64,000 bases of DNA, from NCBI RefSeq assembly GCF_016834655.1, contig NZ_JAENHP010000002.1, forward strand, positions 496,001 to 560,000, given 5' to 3'. The notes beneath the pieces were generated by a model. That model was not told where the DNA came from. It searched no databases and was given only the letters and a program-made list of their open reading frames with translations. This DNA is from Paractinoplanes ovalisporus. Lineage in GTDB: Bacteria; Actinomycetota; Actinomycetes; Mycobacteriales; Micromonosporaceae. Below are positions 16,546 through 25,884 of this stretch, in pieces. Position 1 is the first letter of the stretch; each line of letters starts with the position of its first letter. Position numbers and translations under genes: made by a program.

Positions 16546-17853
16546 GTGCCTCTCGCGTTCGACCACATTCGCCGGCAAGCCCGCAGCCTCGCCGAGTCGG
16601 GGGACACCGCAGGGGCGCGGTCGTTGCTCGAGAACGCCGTCGAGCAGGGCCGGCCCGCTCTCCGCGACGGCGATCCCGAACTGCTGGAGACCATGCGGCA
16701 GCTAGCCGGGCTGCACCACTCGGCGGGCGACCCGATGGGAGCGCGGCGGGTCCTCGAAGAGGCGGCGGCCGCGGGGGAGCGACTCGGGGACGCCGATCCG
16801 CTGGGCGTGATGCTGGCGTACGACCTCGCGGTGGTCGCCGAGGAGCTGGCCAACCGGCATGTGGCCCGATCCAACTTCGTGAAGGTGGCGTCGTTCGGGC
16901 CGGGCGCTTTGGGGGAGGACCACTGGGCTGTGGCGCGGGCCCGCTCTTATCTGGACGCCGCCGCCCCCACGCCGCCGGTCTCGGATGCGCCTTCGTCCGT
17001 GCCCCCGGTGTCGGGCGCGCCGACTTCTGTGCCGCCGGTTTCAGCTGTTCCGGCTTCTGCGCCTCCCGCTTCGCCGCCTCCGCTCTTTGCGCCGCCGCCC
17101 ACCTCGGTGCCGCCGGCTGCTCCTGCTTTCGAGCCGACGCCGCCGTCGCGTGGGCGGCGCACCTGGCTTCCGGCCGCCCTCGGCGGCGTGGCGGGCGGGA
17201 TCATCGTGGCCGTGGTCGTAGCGGTGTTCCTGTTGAGGCCGACCGCCAACCCGGAAACCACCTCCGCCGCCCCGACCGCCCCCGCCTCCGCCGTCGTCGT
17301 GCCCACGGCTTCGGCGGCGTTGCCCGCGCCCCTCGTCCCGTCCGCTTCCGCGCCCGCCGCCGCAGCGACCACCACCCCACCGGCCGCCTCGGCTCCGGCC
17401 GCGACCAGGCCCCCGACGACCGCCCCGCCCACCGCCACCAAGACCACCGCGCCACCCCCGGCCGTACGGACGAGGATCGTCGCCCCGGCCAACAACAGTC
17501 GCGTCGCCTATCCGTTCGACGCCGAGTTCACCGTCTCCGCCGCCGACGTGTCCGCCCCGAACACGGTCGTCGCCCTGCTGATCTGCGTCGCCGGCCGCTG
17601 CTACCTCGACGGAAAGCTCGACATCATCGGCACCGGGGCCGCCCCGTACACCATCTATCTCGGCTCCACCCGCCCCGAGGGCACCGGCGTGGCCTGGAAG
17701 TTGCGGCTCGACCGCCTGCCCAAGGCCAAGTTCAACGACCTGATCGCCCAGCGCGACGCCGCCATAGCCGACGGCAGCTGGGGCGACAAGGGCACCCCGA
17801 TGAGCGCCCTCAACCCCACCCCGGTCAGCACCCTGACCGTCGTGAAGGGCTGA
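16546..17853 (+). CDS. TPR membrane protein with Pro/Ala-rich linkers
   Basis: 435 residues. Residues 1-140 form tetratricopeptide-like helices (ARSLLENAVEQGRPA, ARRVLEEAAAAGERL) and should be cytoplasmic. Residues 141-200 are a decapeptide-like repeat (PPVSxAPxSV), 208-230 a membrane helix, 231-308 an Ala/Thr/Pro-rich extracellular spacer, and 309-435 a compact outer domain with CVAGRCYLDG. GTG start. Possibly a scaffold joining inside and outside. Similar architecture recurs in actinomycetes, but no function is known to me. Confidence 0.78.
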   Translation: MPLAFDHIRRQARSLAESGDTAGARSLLENAVEQGRPALRDGDPELLETMRQLAGLHHSAGDPMGARRVLEEAAAAGERLGDADPLGVMLAYDLAVVAEELANRHVARSNFVKVASFGPGALGEDHWAVARARSYLDAAAPTPPVSDAPSSVPPVSGAPTSVPPVSAVPASAPPASPPPLFAPPPTSVPPAAPAFEPTPPSRGRRTWLPAALGGVAGGIIVAVVVAVFLLRPTANPETTSAAPTAPASAVVVPTASAALPAPLVPSASAPAAAATTTPPAASAPAATRPPTTAPPTATKTTAPPPAVRTRIVAPANNSRVAYPFDAEFTVSAADVSAPNTVVALLICVAGRCYLDGKLDIIGTGAAPYTIYLGSTRPEGTGVAWKLRLDRLPKAKFNDLIAQRDAAIADGSWGDKGTPMSALNPTPVSTLTVVKG

Positions 17854-17866
17854 CCGAGCCGCGAGG

Positions 17867-18463
17867 TCAGGGGAGGAGGCGTTCGAGGCGGTCGAGGGCG
17901 CGCAAGGCCTCGGGGCGGTGTTTGGCCTGCTTGAGCCAGATCGGCAGGCGGGACGCGATCGAGCGGTTCCCGGCTGTGCTGCGGCGTTCGCGCAGGTCGG
18001 CCCGGACGAAGTCCCTCATGCAGGCCAGGTGCTCGGCGTTGAACGCCCACAACGTGTGACCGGCGCACGTGGTGCGCAACGCCAGCGGGAGGCCGAAGCA
18101 GTCGTCGACCAGGGCCCGCGACGGGGTCACGCAGAGTTCGGTGCTGGTGGTGGTGCCGCAGCCGGGGCACTTCAGGCCGATGCGGGTGCGGGCCGGAGTC
18201 GTCTTGACCAAGCGGCGGTAGTCGAGCCGCCGCCCGCAGCCGCCGCAGCGCCGCCGGGCAGAGAGGTGGACCGGGCCCGCCCAGCCGTGCCGCCGGGTGT
18301 GGCCGCAACCGCCGCACACGAACGTCGCCGCCAGCCAGCGGCGGGCCTCGAAGTCCCAGGCGCGGCGGACGGTTCCGACGCCCTCGCAGCGGGGGCAGCG
18401 CACGACGAACTCCCCGGCGAACGAGCCGAGCCAGCGTCCCTTGTCCACGAACCGAGTCTTCAT
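17867..18463 (-). CDS. zinc-ribbon protein of unknown function
   Basis: 198 residues with four CxxC pairs (CPRC at 23-26, CGGC, CGGC, CPGC) that would form two treble-clef or ribbon zinc sites in the first 115 residues. A helical C-terminal half contains RADLRERRSTAGNRSIASRLPIWLKQAK. Probably cytosolic and nucleic-acid or protein binding. ATG 18463. Convergent with the TPR gene, 13 bp apart. Confidence 0.78.
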   Translation of the reverse strand: MKTRFVDKGRWLGSFAGEFVVRCPRCEGVGTVRRAWDFEARRWLAATFVCGGCGHTRRHGWAGPVHLSARRRCGGCGRRLDYRRLVKTTPARTRIGLKCPGCGTTTSTELCVTPSRALVDDCFGLPLALRTTCAGHTLWAFNAEHLACMRDFVRADLRERRSTAGNRSIASRLPIWLKQAKHRPEALRALDRLERLLP

Positions 18464-18545
18464 AGCCGCCCGAGCCTAGGCCGTCCCCAGCTGCCCGCGC
18501 CTCCGCATTACACCGAGGCGTGCCCGGCCGGGCACGGCCGGTGAG

Positions 18546-19181
18546 TCAGCGGCCGATCGCCTCTTCCTTGGTGCTGCCGTCGATGACGGGGCGGCTTCCG
18601 AGGGGATCCTTCAGGTCGAGCGGGATCAGCTGGATCGGGGGTACGGCGTTGGTGCGCTTCTCCATGTCGCACAGCAGCTCGGCCTGGGTGCAGGTGCCGC
18701 GCAGGGTCACCGTGACCTCGGTGGGTGTCTCGGCGACGGTCATGGCGTCGGCGCGGTAGGCGCCGTCGACCGCGATGAGGACGTCGGTGCCGACGGGGAC
18801 CTCGCCCAGGTCGGTCAGGAACTTCTCGGAGGGCGTGGCCCAGCGCCAGACGGCCACCGGCGTGCCCGAAGTGCCGGGCGGTGGCGGGGTCGTCAGCCGG
18901 GCCGACGAGATGCCGAAGATCTGTTCGCGGGCCTCGCGGGCCTTGGCGGCGTCGCGTTCGGGGGAGTTCTCGTCGCGGATCAGGACGACGGCGAACACGA
19001 CCACGATCACGATGGTGATGACGCCGGCCACCCGGCCCAGGTTGTACGAGAGGTCGCTCGGCTCGTTGGCGTCGGGGTCGCGGTAGCGCCAGGCGTTCAG
19101 CAGCTGCCACTGCTGCCGCGGCGCGATGATCGTCCAGAGCGAGAGTGCGATGAGCAGCGCACCACCGAGAATCAGCCCCAC
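18546..19181 (-). CDS. membrane protein, DUF6199-like N-terminus
   Basis: 211 residues. Two membrane helices (about 2-19 and 47-68) flank the loop LNAWRYRDPDANEPSDLSY, which resembles the DUF6199 motif (from memory). Residues 75-211 form a soluble domain, probably extracytoplasmic, with two Cys (TCTQAELLCD). Function unknown. It lies between the zinc-ribbon gene and a two-component system on the same strand. Confidence 0.75.
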   Translation of the reverse strand: MGLILGGALLIALSLWTIIAPRQQWQLLNAWRYRDPDANEPSDLSYNLGRVAGVITIVIVVVFAVVLIRDENSPERDAAKAREAREQIFGISSARLTTPPPPGTSGTPVAVWRWATPSEKFLTDLGEVPVGTDVLIAVDGAYRADAMTVAETPTEVTVTLRGTCTQAELLCDMEKRTNAVPPIQLIPLDLKDPLGSRPVIDGSTKEEAIGR

Positions 19182-19223
19182 GGTCGCAGTGTCGCAGAGT
19201 CGATCAAGAAGCGGCCGGCAGGC

Positions 19224-19898
19224 TCAGGCGTCGGGGCTGGGGGCGCCCGGGCTGACCAGCCCGGTCTCGTAGGCGACGACCACCGCCTGCACCCGGTCGC
19301 GCAGCTGGAGCTTGCCGAGGATGCGGGCCACGTGCGTCTTCACCGTGGCCTCGGACAGGTGCAGCTGGGCCGCCAGCTCGGCGTTGCTCAGGCCGCCGGC
19401 CAGCAGCCGCAGCACCTCGGTCTCGCGCGGCGTCAACGAGGCCAGGTCGCGGTGCCGGGTGGTGGTCTGCGGGTCACGGCGGGCGAACCGGCTGACCAGG
19501 CGGCGGGTGATCGACGGGGCGAGCAGCGCGTCGCCGTCCTGCACCATGCGTACGGCCGCCACCAGGTGTTCCGGCGTCACGTCCTTGAGCAGGAAGCCGC
19601 TGGCCCCGGCGGCGAGGGCGGCGTAGACGTACTGGTCGAGGTCGAACGTGGTCAGGATGATGATGCGCGGCGCCTCGGCGGTCCCGGTGAGGATGCGGCG
19701 GGTCGCCTCGAGGCCGTCCAGCTCGGGCATGCGCACGTCCATCAGCACGACGTCGGGACGCGTACGGCGGACCGCCTCGATCGCCTCGGTGCCGTTCGCG
19801 GCCTCGGCCACCACCTCGACCCCGCCCGCCGTGAGGATCATGCGGAATCCCGTACGGACGAGGGCTTGATCGTCGGCGACCACGACCCGCACCGTCAC
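19224..19898 (-). CDS. LuxR/NarL-family response regulator
   Basis: 224 residues: receiver domain with D9-D10 and phospho-acceptor in VVLMDVRMPELDG, then a LuxR helix-turn-helix (LTPRETEVLRLLAGGLSNAELA). Start GTG 19898 forms a GTGA overlap with the kinase stop and has GGAGG just upstream; longer readings of the frame are antisense to or inside the kinase. Likely controls the divergent ABC exporter at 21315 (inference from context). Confidence 0.92.
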   Translation of the reverse strand: MTVRVVVADDQALVRTGFRMILTAGGVEVVAEAANGTEAIEAVRRTRPDVVLMDVRMPELDGLEATRRILTGTAEAPRIIILTTFDLDQYVYAALAAGASGFLLKDVTPEHLVAAVRMVQDGDALLAPSITRRLVSRFARRDPQTTTRHRDLASLTPRETEVLRLLAGGLSNAELAAQLHLSEATVKTHVARILGKLQLRDRVQAVVVAYETGLVSPGAPSPDA

Positions 19899-21118
19899 GC
19901 CGCCTCCAGGGGGATCGCGGCTTCCACCCGGAAGCCCTCGCCGAGCCGGGGCCCGGCTCGCAGGGTCCCACCGTAGACCGCCAGCCGCTCCCGAAGCCCG
20001 ATGAGCCCGCGCCCGCCGGTCGGGCCGGGGGCGGCCGGGCCCGCGGGTTCGGTGTTGGTCACCTCGAGCCGCAGCTCCTCCTCGGCGTATTCGACCAGCA
20101 CGGTGGCGGCGGCCCCGGGAGCGTGCCGCACCATGTTGGTCAGCGCCTCCTGCACCACCCGGTAGGCGGTCAGCCCGATGCCCGAGGCAACCGGCCGCTC
20201 CTCGCCGAGCACGGTCAGCGCGACCGGCACCCCGGCCTCCCGCATGCGCCCGACCAGCGAGGGCAGCCCCTCTATGCCGGGCTGCGGGGCCACCGGCGCC
20301 CCCGCGAACGAGAGCAGGCCCATCACGTTGCGCAGCTCGGTCAGCGCGGACCGGCCGGTCGACTCGACGGCCAGCAGCGCCTCCCGCGCCTGGTCGGGCT
20401 CGGCCGCCAGCACCGCCCGGGCCGCACCGGCCTGCACGACCATCACGCTGACGTGGTGGGTCACGACGTCGTGCAGCTCGCGGGCGATCCGGGCCCGCTC
20501 GCCCTCGACCGCGTCCCGCAGCGCCTCGGCCTGGGCGCGGGCCTCCCCGGCGATCCGCTCCCGGTCCTCGCCGGCCCGCCGCTTCCACACGTAGTTGCCG
20601 CCGGCCGCGGCCGTGAGCGGCGCCAGCACCACGAACGGCAGGTAGTCACCGGGCACGACGACCACGGCCAGCCCGACCACCGCGGCCACCGCCACACTGG
20701 CCAGCGCCGGCACCCGGAACGGGCTGTGCGCGGCCGCGCTGTAGACGGCGACCAGCGAGACGACCACCACCGACGGGTACAGGTTGGGCTGCTGCTCGCC
20801 GTTCGACACCAGCACCAGCAGCGAGGCCGCCATCGTCGCCCAGAGCACGGCCAGCGGATAGCGGCGGCGCAGCACCAGCGGGGCGCAGAGGACGAACACG
20901 AGCAGCAGCGGCCCGAGATCCGAGGCCGGCTGCTCGGGGATCTCGGGGAACGGCATCGCCGGGGGCGGCGGCAGGGCGGGGAACGGACGGATGACCGCGG
21001 CGTCGTCGGTGGCGGCCTGGAAACAGATCAGGCCCAGGAAGAAGGCCAGCGCGCCGTCGAGCAGCAGCGCGCGCCAGCCCGGTCTGGGCCTCGGTCCGGT
21101 CGGCTCCAACCACTTCAC
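19895..21118 (-). CDS. DesK/NarL-type sensor histidine kinase
   Basis: About 407 residues from GTG 21118 (MKWLEPTGPRPRPGW). A GTG at 21199 would add 27 hydrophilic residues, and neither has a good ribosome site. Several membrane segments precede a coiled region and the HisKA_3 box GERARIARELHDVVTHHV. N box QEALTNMVRHAPG and G box GGRGLIGLRERL follow. Coupled by a 4-nt overlap to its regulator and divergent from an ABC exporter operon, an arrangement common for envelope-stress or peptide-resistance modules. Confidence 0.88.
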   Translation of the reverse strand: MKWLEPTGPRPRPGWRALLLDGALAFFLGLICFQAATDDAAVIRPFPALPPPPAMPFPEIPEQPASDLGPLLLVFVLCAPLVLRRRYPLAVLWATMAASLLVLVSNGEQQPNLYPSVVVVSLVAVYSAAAHSPFRVPALASVAVAAVVGLAVVVVPGDYLPFVVLAPLTAAAGGNYVWKRRAGEDRERIAGEARAQAEALRDAVEGERARIARELHDVVTHHVSVMVVQAGAARAVLAAEPDQAREALLAVESTGRSALTELRNVMGLLSFAGAPVAPQPGIEGLPSLVGRMREAGVPVALTVLGEERPVASGIGLTAYRVVQEALTNMVRHAPGAAATVLVEYAEEELRLEVTNTEPAGPAAPGPTGGRGLIGLRERLAVYGGTLRAGPRLGEGFRVEAAIPLEAA

Positions 21119-21314
21119 CGGCTCATTCTGGCCCGCCGCCGCATCTCGGGCATCCGCCGCGGTAGGTACATCGCCGGGATGACCCCGGCGAAAGTCCACC
21201 TTCGACAGTACGGCCGGTGCGCCGCGCGACCGACGCGCACGAGGGCCGGGCGCTCATAGCTTCCAACCGACCCCCGACGAAGAAGCGTCCGACCGACCGA
21301 CGAAGGAGCATCCG

Positions 21315-21989
21315 ATGACCGATCCGGTGATCGACCTGCGCGGGGTGACCCGCCGTTACGACGACGGCCCGCCCGCGCTGCACGACGTCTCCCTGACCGT
21401 GAAACCGGGCGAGTCCGTCGCCGTGCTCGGCCCGTCCGGCAGCGGCAAGTCGACGCTGCTCAACCTGATCGCCGCCCTCGACCGCCCGGACGAGGGCACG
21501 GTGACCGTGGCCGGCACCCGCGTCGACACGCTCGGGGAGGCGGCCTCGGCCCGGTTCCGGCGCGCGCACATCGGGCTCGTCTTCCAGTTCTTCAACCTGC
21601 TCGACGACCTGACCGTGCTCGACAACGTGCTGCTGCCGGCCCAGCTCTCCGGGGCGGCCCGGAAAGAGGCGCGCGACCACGCGGCCCGGTTGCTGAACTC
21701 CCTGGGGATCGCCCGGCACGCCGACGCGTACCCGGGACGGCTCTCGGGTGGTGAGAGGCAGCGCGTGGCCGTCGCCCGCGCGCTGGTGAACCGGCCGGCG
21801 CTGCTGCTGGCCGACGAGCCGACCGGTGCCCTGGACACCGCTTCCGGCGACGACGTGCGGCATCTGCTCAACCAGCTGCACGACGACGGGCAGACCATCG
21901 TGCTGGTCACCCACGACCTGCGCCTGGCCCAGGACTGCGCCACCCGCACGATCGGCATGCGTGACGGCCACGCCGAGGAGGAACGGTGA
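21315..21989 (+). CDS. ABC transporter ATP-binding protein (MacB/LolD type)
   Basis: 224 residues. Walker A GPSGSGKST, Q-loop VFQFFNLLDDLTV, signature LSGGERQRVAVARAL, Walker B LLLADEPTGALD and H-loop THD. The short size and FFNLL motif are typical of the MacB/LolD/FtsE group that works with FtsX-type permeases. ATG with AAGGAGCA upstream. Its stop overlaps the permease start (GTGA). Confidence 0.94.
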   Translation: MTDPVIDLRGVTRRYDDGPPALHDVSLTVKPGESVAVLGPSGSGKSTLLNLIAALDRPDEGTVTVAGTRVDTLGEAASARFRRAHIGLVFQFFNLLDDLTVLDNVLLPAQLSGAARKEARDHAARLLNSLGIARHADAYPGRLSGGERQRVAVARALVNRPALLLADEPTGALDTASGDDVRHLLNQLHDDGQTIVLVTHDLRLAQDCATRTIGMRDGHAEEER

Positions 21990-24262
21990 GCGCGCTCGGG
22001 ACGGTCATCCGGTCCGGCGTACGCAGACGCCGGGTGCAGACGATCGTGATCGGGCTCGTCGCCGCGGCCGCCGTCACCGCCGCCGTACTCGGCGCCGGGC
22101 TGCTGGTCGCGTCGCGGGCGCCGTTCGACCAGGCCTTTGCGGCCCAGCGCGGCGCACACCTGACCGTCCAGCTCACCACCGCCCAGCAAGCCACTGTGCC
22201 CACGGCGACCGCGACCGCCGGCCCGTACGCGGTGATGAATGTCCCGTTCCATGGGCCGGAGGGCATGCGGATGCCGGATCTGACGGTCGTCGCCCGCCCC
22301 GGGCCCGGCGGTGACGTGGACCGGGTCGAACTGACCGACGGGCGCTGGGCGACCGCCCCGGACGAGATCGTGATCGGCGGCGACATGTTCCGTGTCCCGA
22401 CGGGTTTCGAGCTGACCACCGACGACGGGCACGTGTTCACTGTGGTCGGCACCGCCCGCTCGGTCAGCGGCACCGCGTCGGCCTGGGTGCTGCCCTCGGC
22501 CGTCGACCGGCTCGGCGGGGCCACCGGCTACCAGATGCTCTACCGGTTCGCCGCCGCCGGCACCCCGGCCGAGGTCGAGGCCGATCGCGCGGCGGTCGAG
22601 GCGGCGCTGCCCCCGGGCTCGGTCCTCGGCGCCCGTTCGTGGCTCGACGTGCGGGAGCGGGCCGTCCGGGAGGCGGCCGTCTTCGTGCCCTTCCTGGTCG
22701 CGTTCGCCCTGCTCGGCATCGTGATGGCGGTGCTCGTGGTGGGCACGGTGATCGCCGGGACGGTCGGTGCCGCCACCCGGCGCATCGGCATCCTCAAGGC
22801 GCTCGGCTGCACCCCGGCCGGGATCGTCCGCGCCTTCGTCATTCAGGCGCTGCTGCCGGCCACGGTGGGCGCGGTCGCCGGTGCGGTCGCCGGCAACCTG
22901 ATCGCGCTGCCCGTGCTGGCCGAGACCGAGCAGCTGTACGGCTCGGCCAACATGACGATCGCCTGGTGGGTGACGCTGGTGGCGGCGGGCGGGGTGCTCA
23001 CCGTGGTGGCCGCGACCGCGTGGGCGGCGGCGCTGCGGGCCGGCCGGCTGCGCACGGTGGACGCGATCGCGGTCGGACGTGCCTCCAGCCCGGTGCGCGG
23101 CCGGTGGGCGGGACGGCTCGCCGCCCGGCTGCCCGTTCCCCGGCCGGTGGCGCTCGGGCTGGCCCGGCCCTTCGCGCGGCCGGTGCGCACGACGGCCATC
23201 CTGCTCGCGGTGGCGACCGGGGCGGCCGCGGTCACGTTCGCGACCGGGCTCGCGGCGTCGCTGGTCCGCATCCAGGGCGCGGTCGAGCAGAACAACGCCG
23301 ACGTCACGGTGGAGGCCGCCGCGCCGTCGCAGCAGGCCGGGCCGGGGGAGCAGTCCCAGGCCCAGGACTGGCGGGTCGTTCCGGCCGCGATCGGGGCCCA
23401 GCCCGGCACCCGGGCGTTCTACGGCGTGGCCCAGGCGCCGGTGACCGCGCCCGGTCTCAGCGACCCGATGACGGTCACGGCGTTCACCGGCGACGCGACC
23501 TGGGACGGCTACCTGATGGTGTCCGGCCGCTGGTTCACGGCTCCCGGCGAGGCGGTCGCGGGGGCGCCGTTCCTCAAGGCCATGGGCGCCCGGGTCGGGG
23601 ACACCGTCACGGTCCGGGCCGACGGTGAGCCCGTACGCCTGCACATCGTCGGCGAGGTCTTCGAGACCGGCTCCGGCGTGTTCATCAGCGCCGCGACGAT
23701 CCCGGACATGCCGCCGGGGGAGTGGCGGATCGCGCTCACCGACGGCACCGACGCGAGCGCCTATTCCGAGGCGCTGAACAAGAAGCTCGGCGGCGGAGGC
23801 CCACAGGCCCACCCGACCGGCGTCGAGATCGACCCGCTGCTCGCGGTCGTGCAGGGCCTGACCGCCACGCTCACCCTGCTGCTGCTCGCGGTGGCCGCGC
23901 TGGGCCTGCTCAACATGCTCGTGCTCGACCTGCGCGACCGCGTGCACGACCTGGGCGTGCACAAGGCGCTCGGGATGACCCCGCGGCAGACGATCGCGAT
24001 GGTGGTGGCCTCGGTCATCGGGGTCGGGCTGCTCGGCGGCGCGCTGGGCGTGCCGGCCGGGATCGCGTTGCAGCGGCTGGTCGTGCCGGCGATGGCGGCC
24101 AGCGGCGGCCTGCACCTGCCCGATTCGCTGCTCGACGTCTACGGCCCGGTGCTGCTGGCCGCGCTGGCACTGGGCGGCCCGGCCATCGCACTGCTGGGCG
24201 CTCTGATGCCGGCCGGTTGGGCGGCCCGGATCCGGACGGCGGCCGCGCTGCGCACCGAATGA
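21986..24262 (+). CDS. FtsX-type ABC transporter permease
   Basis: 758 residues. N-terminal membrane helix, an extracellular domain, three helices (about 225-350) forming a first FtsX core with RRIGILKALGCTPAGIVRAF, a junction helix near 400, a second extracellular domain, and a second FtsX core (about 610-745) with VHDLGVHKALGMTPRQT. This is a ten-helix permease that, with the ATPase encoded upstream, uses ATP to drive movement in an outer domain or to export lipids, peptides or drugs. Overlaps the ATPase gene by 4 nt. Confidence 0.93.
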   Translation: MSALGTVIRSGVRRRRVQTIVIGLVAAAAVTAAVLGAGLLVASRAPFDQAFAAQRGAHLTVQLTTAQQATVPTATATAGPYAVMNVPFHGPEGMRMPDLTVVARPGPGGDVDRVELTDGRWATAPDEIVIGGDMFRVPTGFELTTDDGHVFTVVGTARSVSGTASAWVLPSAVDRLGGATGYQMLYRFAAAGTPAEVEADRAAVEAALPPGSVLGARSWLDVRERAVREAAVFVPFLVAFALLGIVMAVLVVGTVIAGTVGAATRRIGILKALGCTPAGIVRAFVIQALLPATVGAVAGAVAGNLIALPVLAETEQLYGSANMTIAWWVTLVAAGGVLTVVAATAWAAALRAGRLRTVDAIAVGRASSPVRGRWAGRLAARLPVPRPVALGLARPFARPVRTTAILLAVATGAAAVTFATGLAASLVRIQGAVEQNNADVTVEAAAPSQQAGPGEQSQAQDWRVVPAAIGAQPGTRAFYGVAQAPVTAPGLSDPMTVTAFTGDATWDGYLMVSGRWFTAPGEAVAGAPFLKAMGARVGDTVTVRADGEPVRLHIVGEVFETGSGVFISAATIPDMPPGEWRIALTDGTDASAYSEALNKKLGGGGPQAHPTGVEIDPLLAVVQGLTATLTLLLLAVAALGLLNMLVLDLRDRVHDLGVHKALGMTPRQTIAMVVASVIGVGLLGGALGVPAGIALQRLVVPAMAASGGLHLPDSLLDVYGPVLLAALALGGPAIALLGALMPAGWAARIRTAAALRTE

Positions 24263-24337
24263 GGGCCAGGCCGGCCGGCCGGATGTGGGTCAGGCCGGGC
24301 CGGCCAGGCCGATCAGGTGCCGCCGGTCCTGGCCCGG

Positions 24338-25825
24338 TCAGCCGTTGTCCGCCGCCTGGTGTTGCGGGCCGCGCGCTACGACGTACGCGAGAAGCAGGGC
24401 CATCACGATCACGCCGGCCCACATGGCCTGTTGCCAGCCGTCCACGAAGGACTCCTGGGCGGCGCGGAGGCCCGGCGCGTTGGCGATGTTCTCGCGGACC
24501 GCGTCCGGGGCGCCGGGCAGCCGCGAATCGATCGCGCTGCGGTAGCCGGCCGAGAGGATCGCGCCGAGCAGGGCCACCCCCAGGGCGGTGCCGAACTCGC
24601 GGGTGACGTCGTTGAGGGCCGACGCCACGCCCTGGCGGTCGCGGGGCAGCGACGACGTGATGGCCTCGGTGGACGGGGTCATCGACAGGCCCATGCCCAG
24701 GCCCATCGCGAGCATGCCGGGCAGCACCGAGAGGTAGCCGCCGTCGACCGAGACGAACAGGGCCATCAGGGCCAGGCCCAGCCCGCCCAGCGCGACGCCG
24801 GTCGCCATCGTGGCCCGCCCACCGGCGCGGGCGGCCAGCCGTGGGGCCAGGCCCGAGGCGGCCATCATGAGCAGCGCCATCGGCAGCATCGCGACCGTGG
24901 AGCGCAGCCCGGACCAGCCGAGCACGGCCTGGAAGTAGGGGAACAGCACGACGAAGATGCCGGCCTGCACGCCGAAGACCGTCAGCAGGGCCACCGACCC
25001 ACTGGCCAGGCCACGCTCCCGGAACAGGCGGACGTCGAGCAGCGGGGCCGGGTGACGGAGTTCCCAGGCCACGAAGCCGGCCACGCCGACGACGCCGGCG
25101 GCCAGGCTCAGCAGGGTCTCGGCGGCGGTCCATCCCCGTACGGGACCCTCGTGCAGCATGAAGATCAGCGCGACCACCGCGATCACGGACGCCAGCGAGC
25201 CGACGGTGTCGAAGCGGTGCCGCGCGTGCTCGCGGGAGTTCGGCACCGACCGTACGGCCAGAACCGCGGCCGCCACGACCAGCGCCACCGGCAGCAGGAA
25301 GAGCCAGCGCCAGCTCGCGGTGTCGACCAGCAGCGCCGACAGGTACATGCCGAGCAGGCCGCCCCCGCCCGCGACTCCGGTCCAGACGCCGATCGCGCGC
25401 GACCGCTCCTCGTCGGGGAAGGTCGAGGTGATGACGGCCAGCGTCACCGGCATGATCATCGCGGCCCCGACGCCGGCCGCCAGCCGGGCGGCGAGCATGA
25501 CCCCGGTCGACGGAGCGAGGCCGGCGACGACATTGGCCACGCCGAAGACGGCCAGGCCGGCCAGCAGCACGGGTTTGCGGCCCCAGCGGTCACCGGCCGC
25601 GCCGAGCGGCAGCAGCAGGGCGGCCAGAGTGAGCGCGTAGACGTTGATGATCCACAGGACGGTGCTCTGGGAGGCGTCGAAGGCCAGGGCGATCTGCTGC
25701 TGGGCCACGTTGAGGCCGGAGACCGACGCGATGACGGCCATGAGCGCGACGCAGACCGCGATCAGGATCGCGCGGCGTTTCCGCGGGTCGTCGACAGTCG
25801 GCGGGGCGAGAGAAGAGAGCGACAT
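24338..25825 (-). CDS. MFS transporter, DHA2 (EmrB/QacA) family
   Basis: 495 residues with about fourteen membrane segments. It has the DHA2 motifs GAAGDRWGRKPVLLAG (loop 2-3) and RLAAGVGAAMIMPVTLAVI (motif C region). Such proteins export drugs or metabolites using the proton gradient. ATG 25825 (MSLSSLAPPTVDDPRKRR) is chosen; the longer open frame is antisense to the regulator. It follows an XRE-cupin regulator on the same strand by 59 bases, and the gap contains TTGC/GCAA inverted repeats that resemble a site upstream of the regulator. Confidence 0.92.
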   Translation of the reverse strand: MSLSSLAPPTVDDPRKRRAILIAVCVALMAVIASVSGLNVAQQQIALAFDASQSTVLWIINVYALTLAALLLPLGAAGDRWGRKPVLLAGLAVFGVANVVAGLAPSTGVMLAARLAAGVGAAMIMPVTLAVITSTFPDEERSRAIGVWTGVAGGGGLLGMYLSALLVDTASWRWLFLLPVALVVAAAVLAVRSVPNSREHARHRFDTVGSLASVIAVVALIFMLHEGPVRGWTAAETLLSLAAGVVGVAGFVAWELRHPAPLLDVRLFRERGLASGSVALLTVFGVQAGIFVVLFPYFQAVLGWSGLRSTVAMLPMALLMMAASGLAPRLAARAGGRATMATGVALGGLGLALMALFVSVDGGYLSVLPGMLAMGLGMGLSMTPSTEAITSSLPRDRQGVASALNDVTREFGTALGVALLGAILSAGYRSAIDSRLPGAPDAVRENIANAPGLRAAQESFVDGWQQAMWAGVIVMALLLAYVVARGPQHQAADNG

Positions 25826-25845
25826 GCCCCGAAAGTAGGTCGCGC

Positions 25846-25881
25846 TTGCGGCAACGGCATCAGCCCTTGCGGAAGTGGCAA
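25846..25881. promoter_or_regulatory. candidate operators upstream of the MFS gene
   Basis: Two inverted repeats: TTGCGGCAA (25846-25854) and TTGCGGAAGTGGCAA (25867-25881). The second has the form TTGCG-N5-GGCAA, like the site upstream of the XRE-cupin gene. Predicted from symmetry only. Confidence 0.4.
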
Positions 25882-25884
25882 GAT

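Noticed and set aside
21356..24115. 919-codon minus-strand ORF opposite the ABC transporter
   Set aside because: Arg/His/Gly-rich shadow typical of high-GC coding DNA; the plus strand encodes clear ABC transporter motifs.
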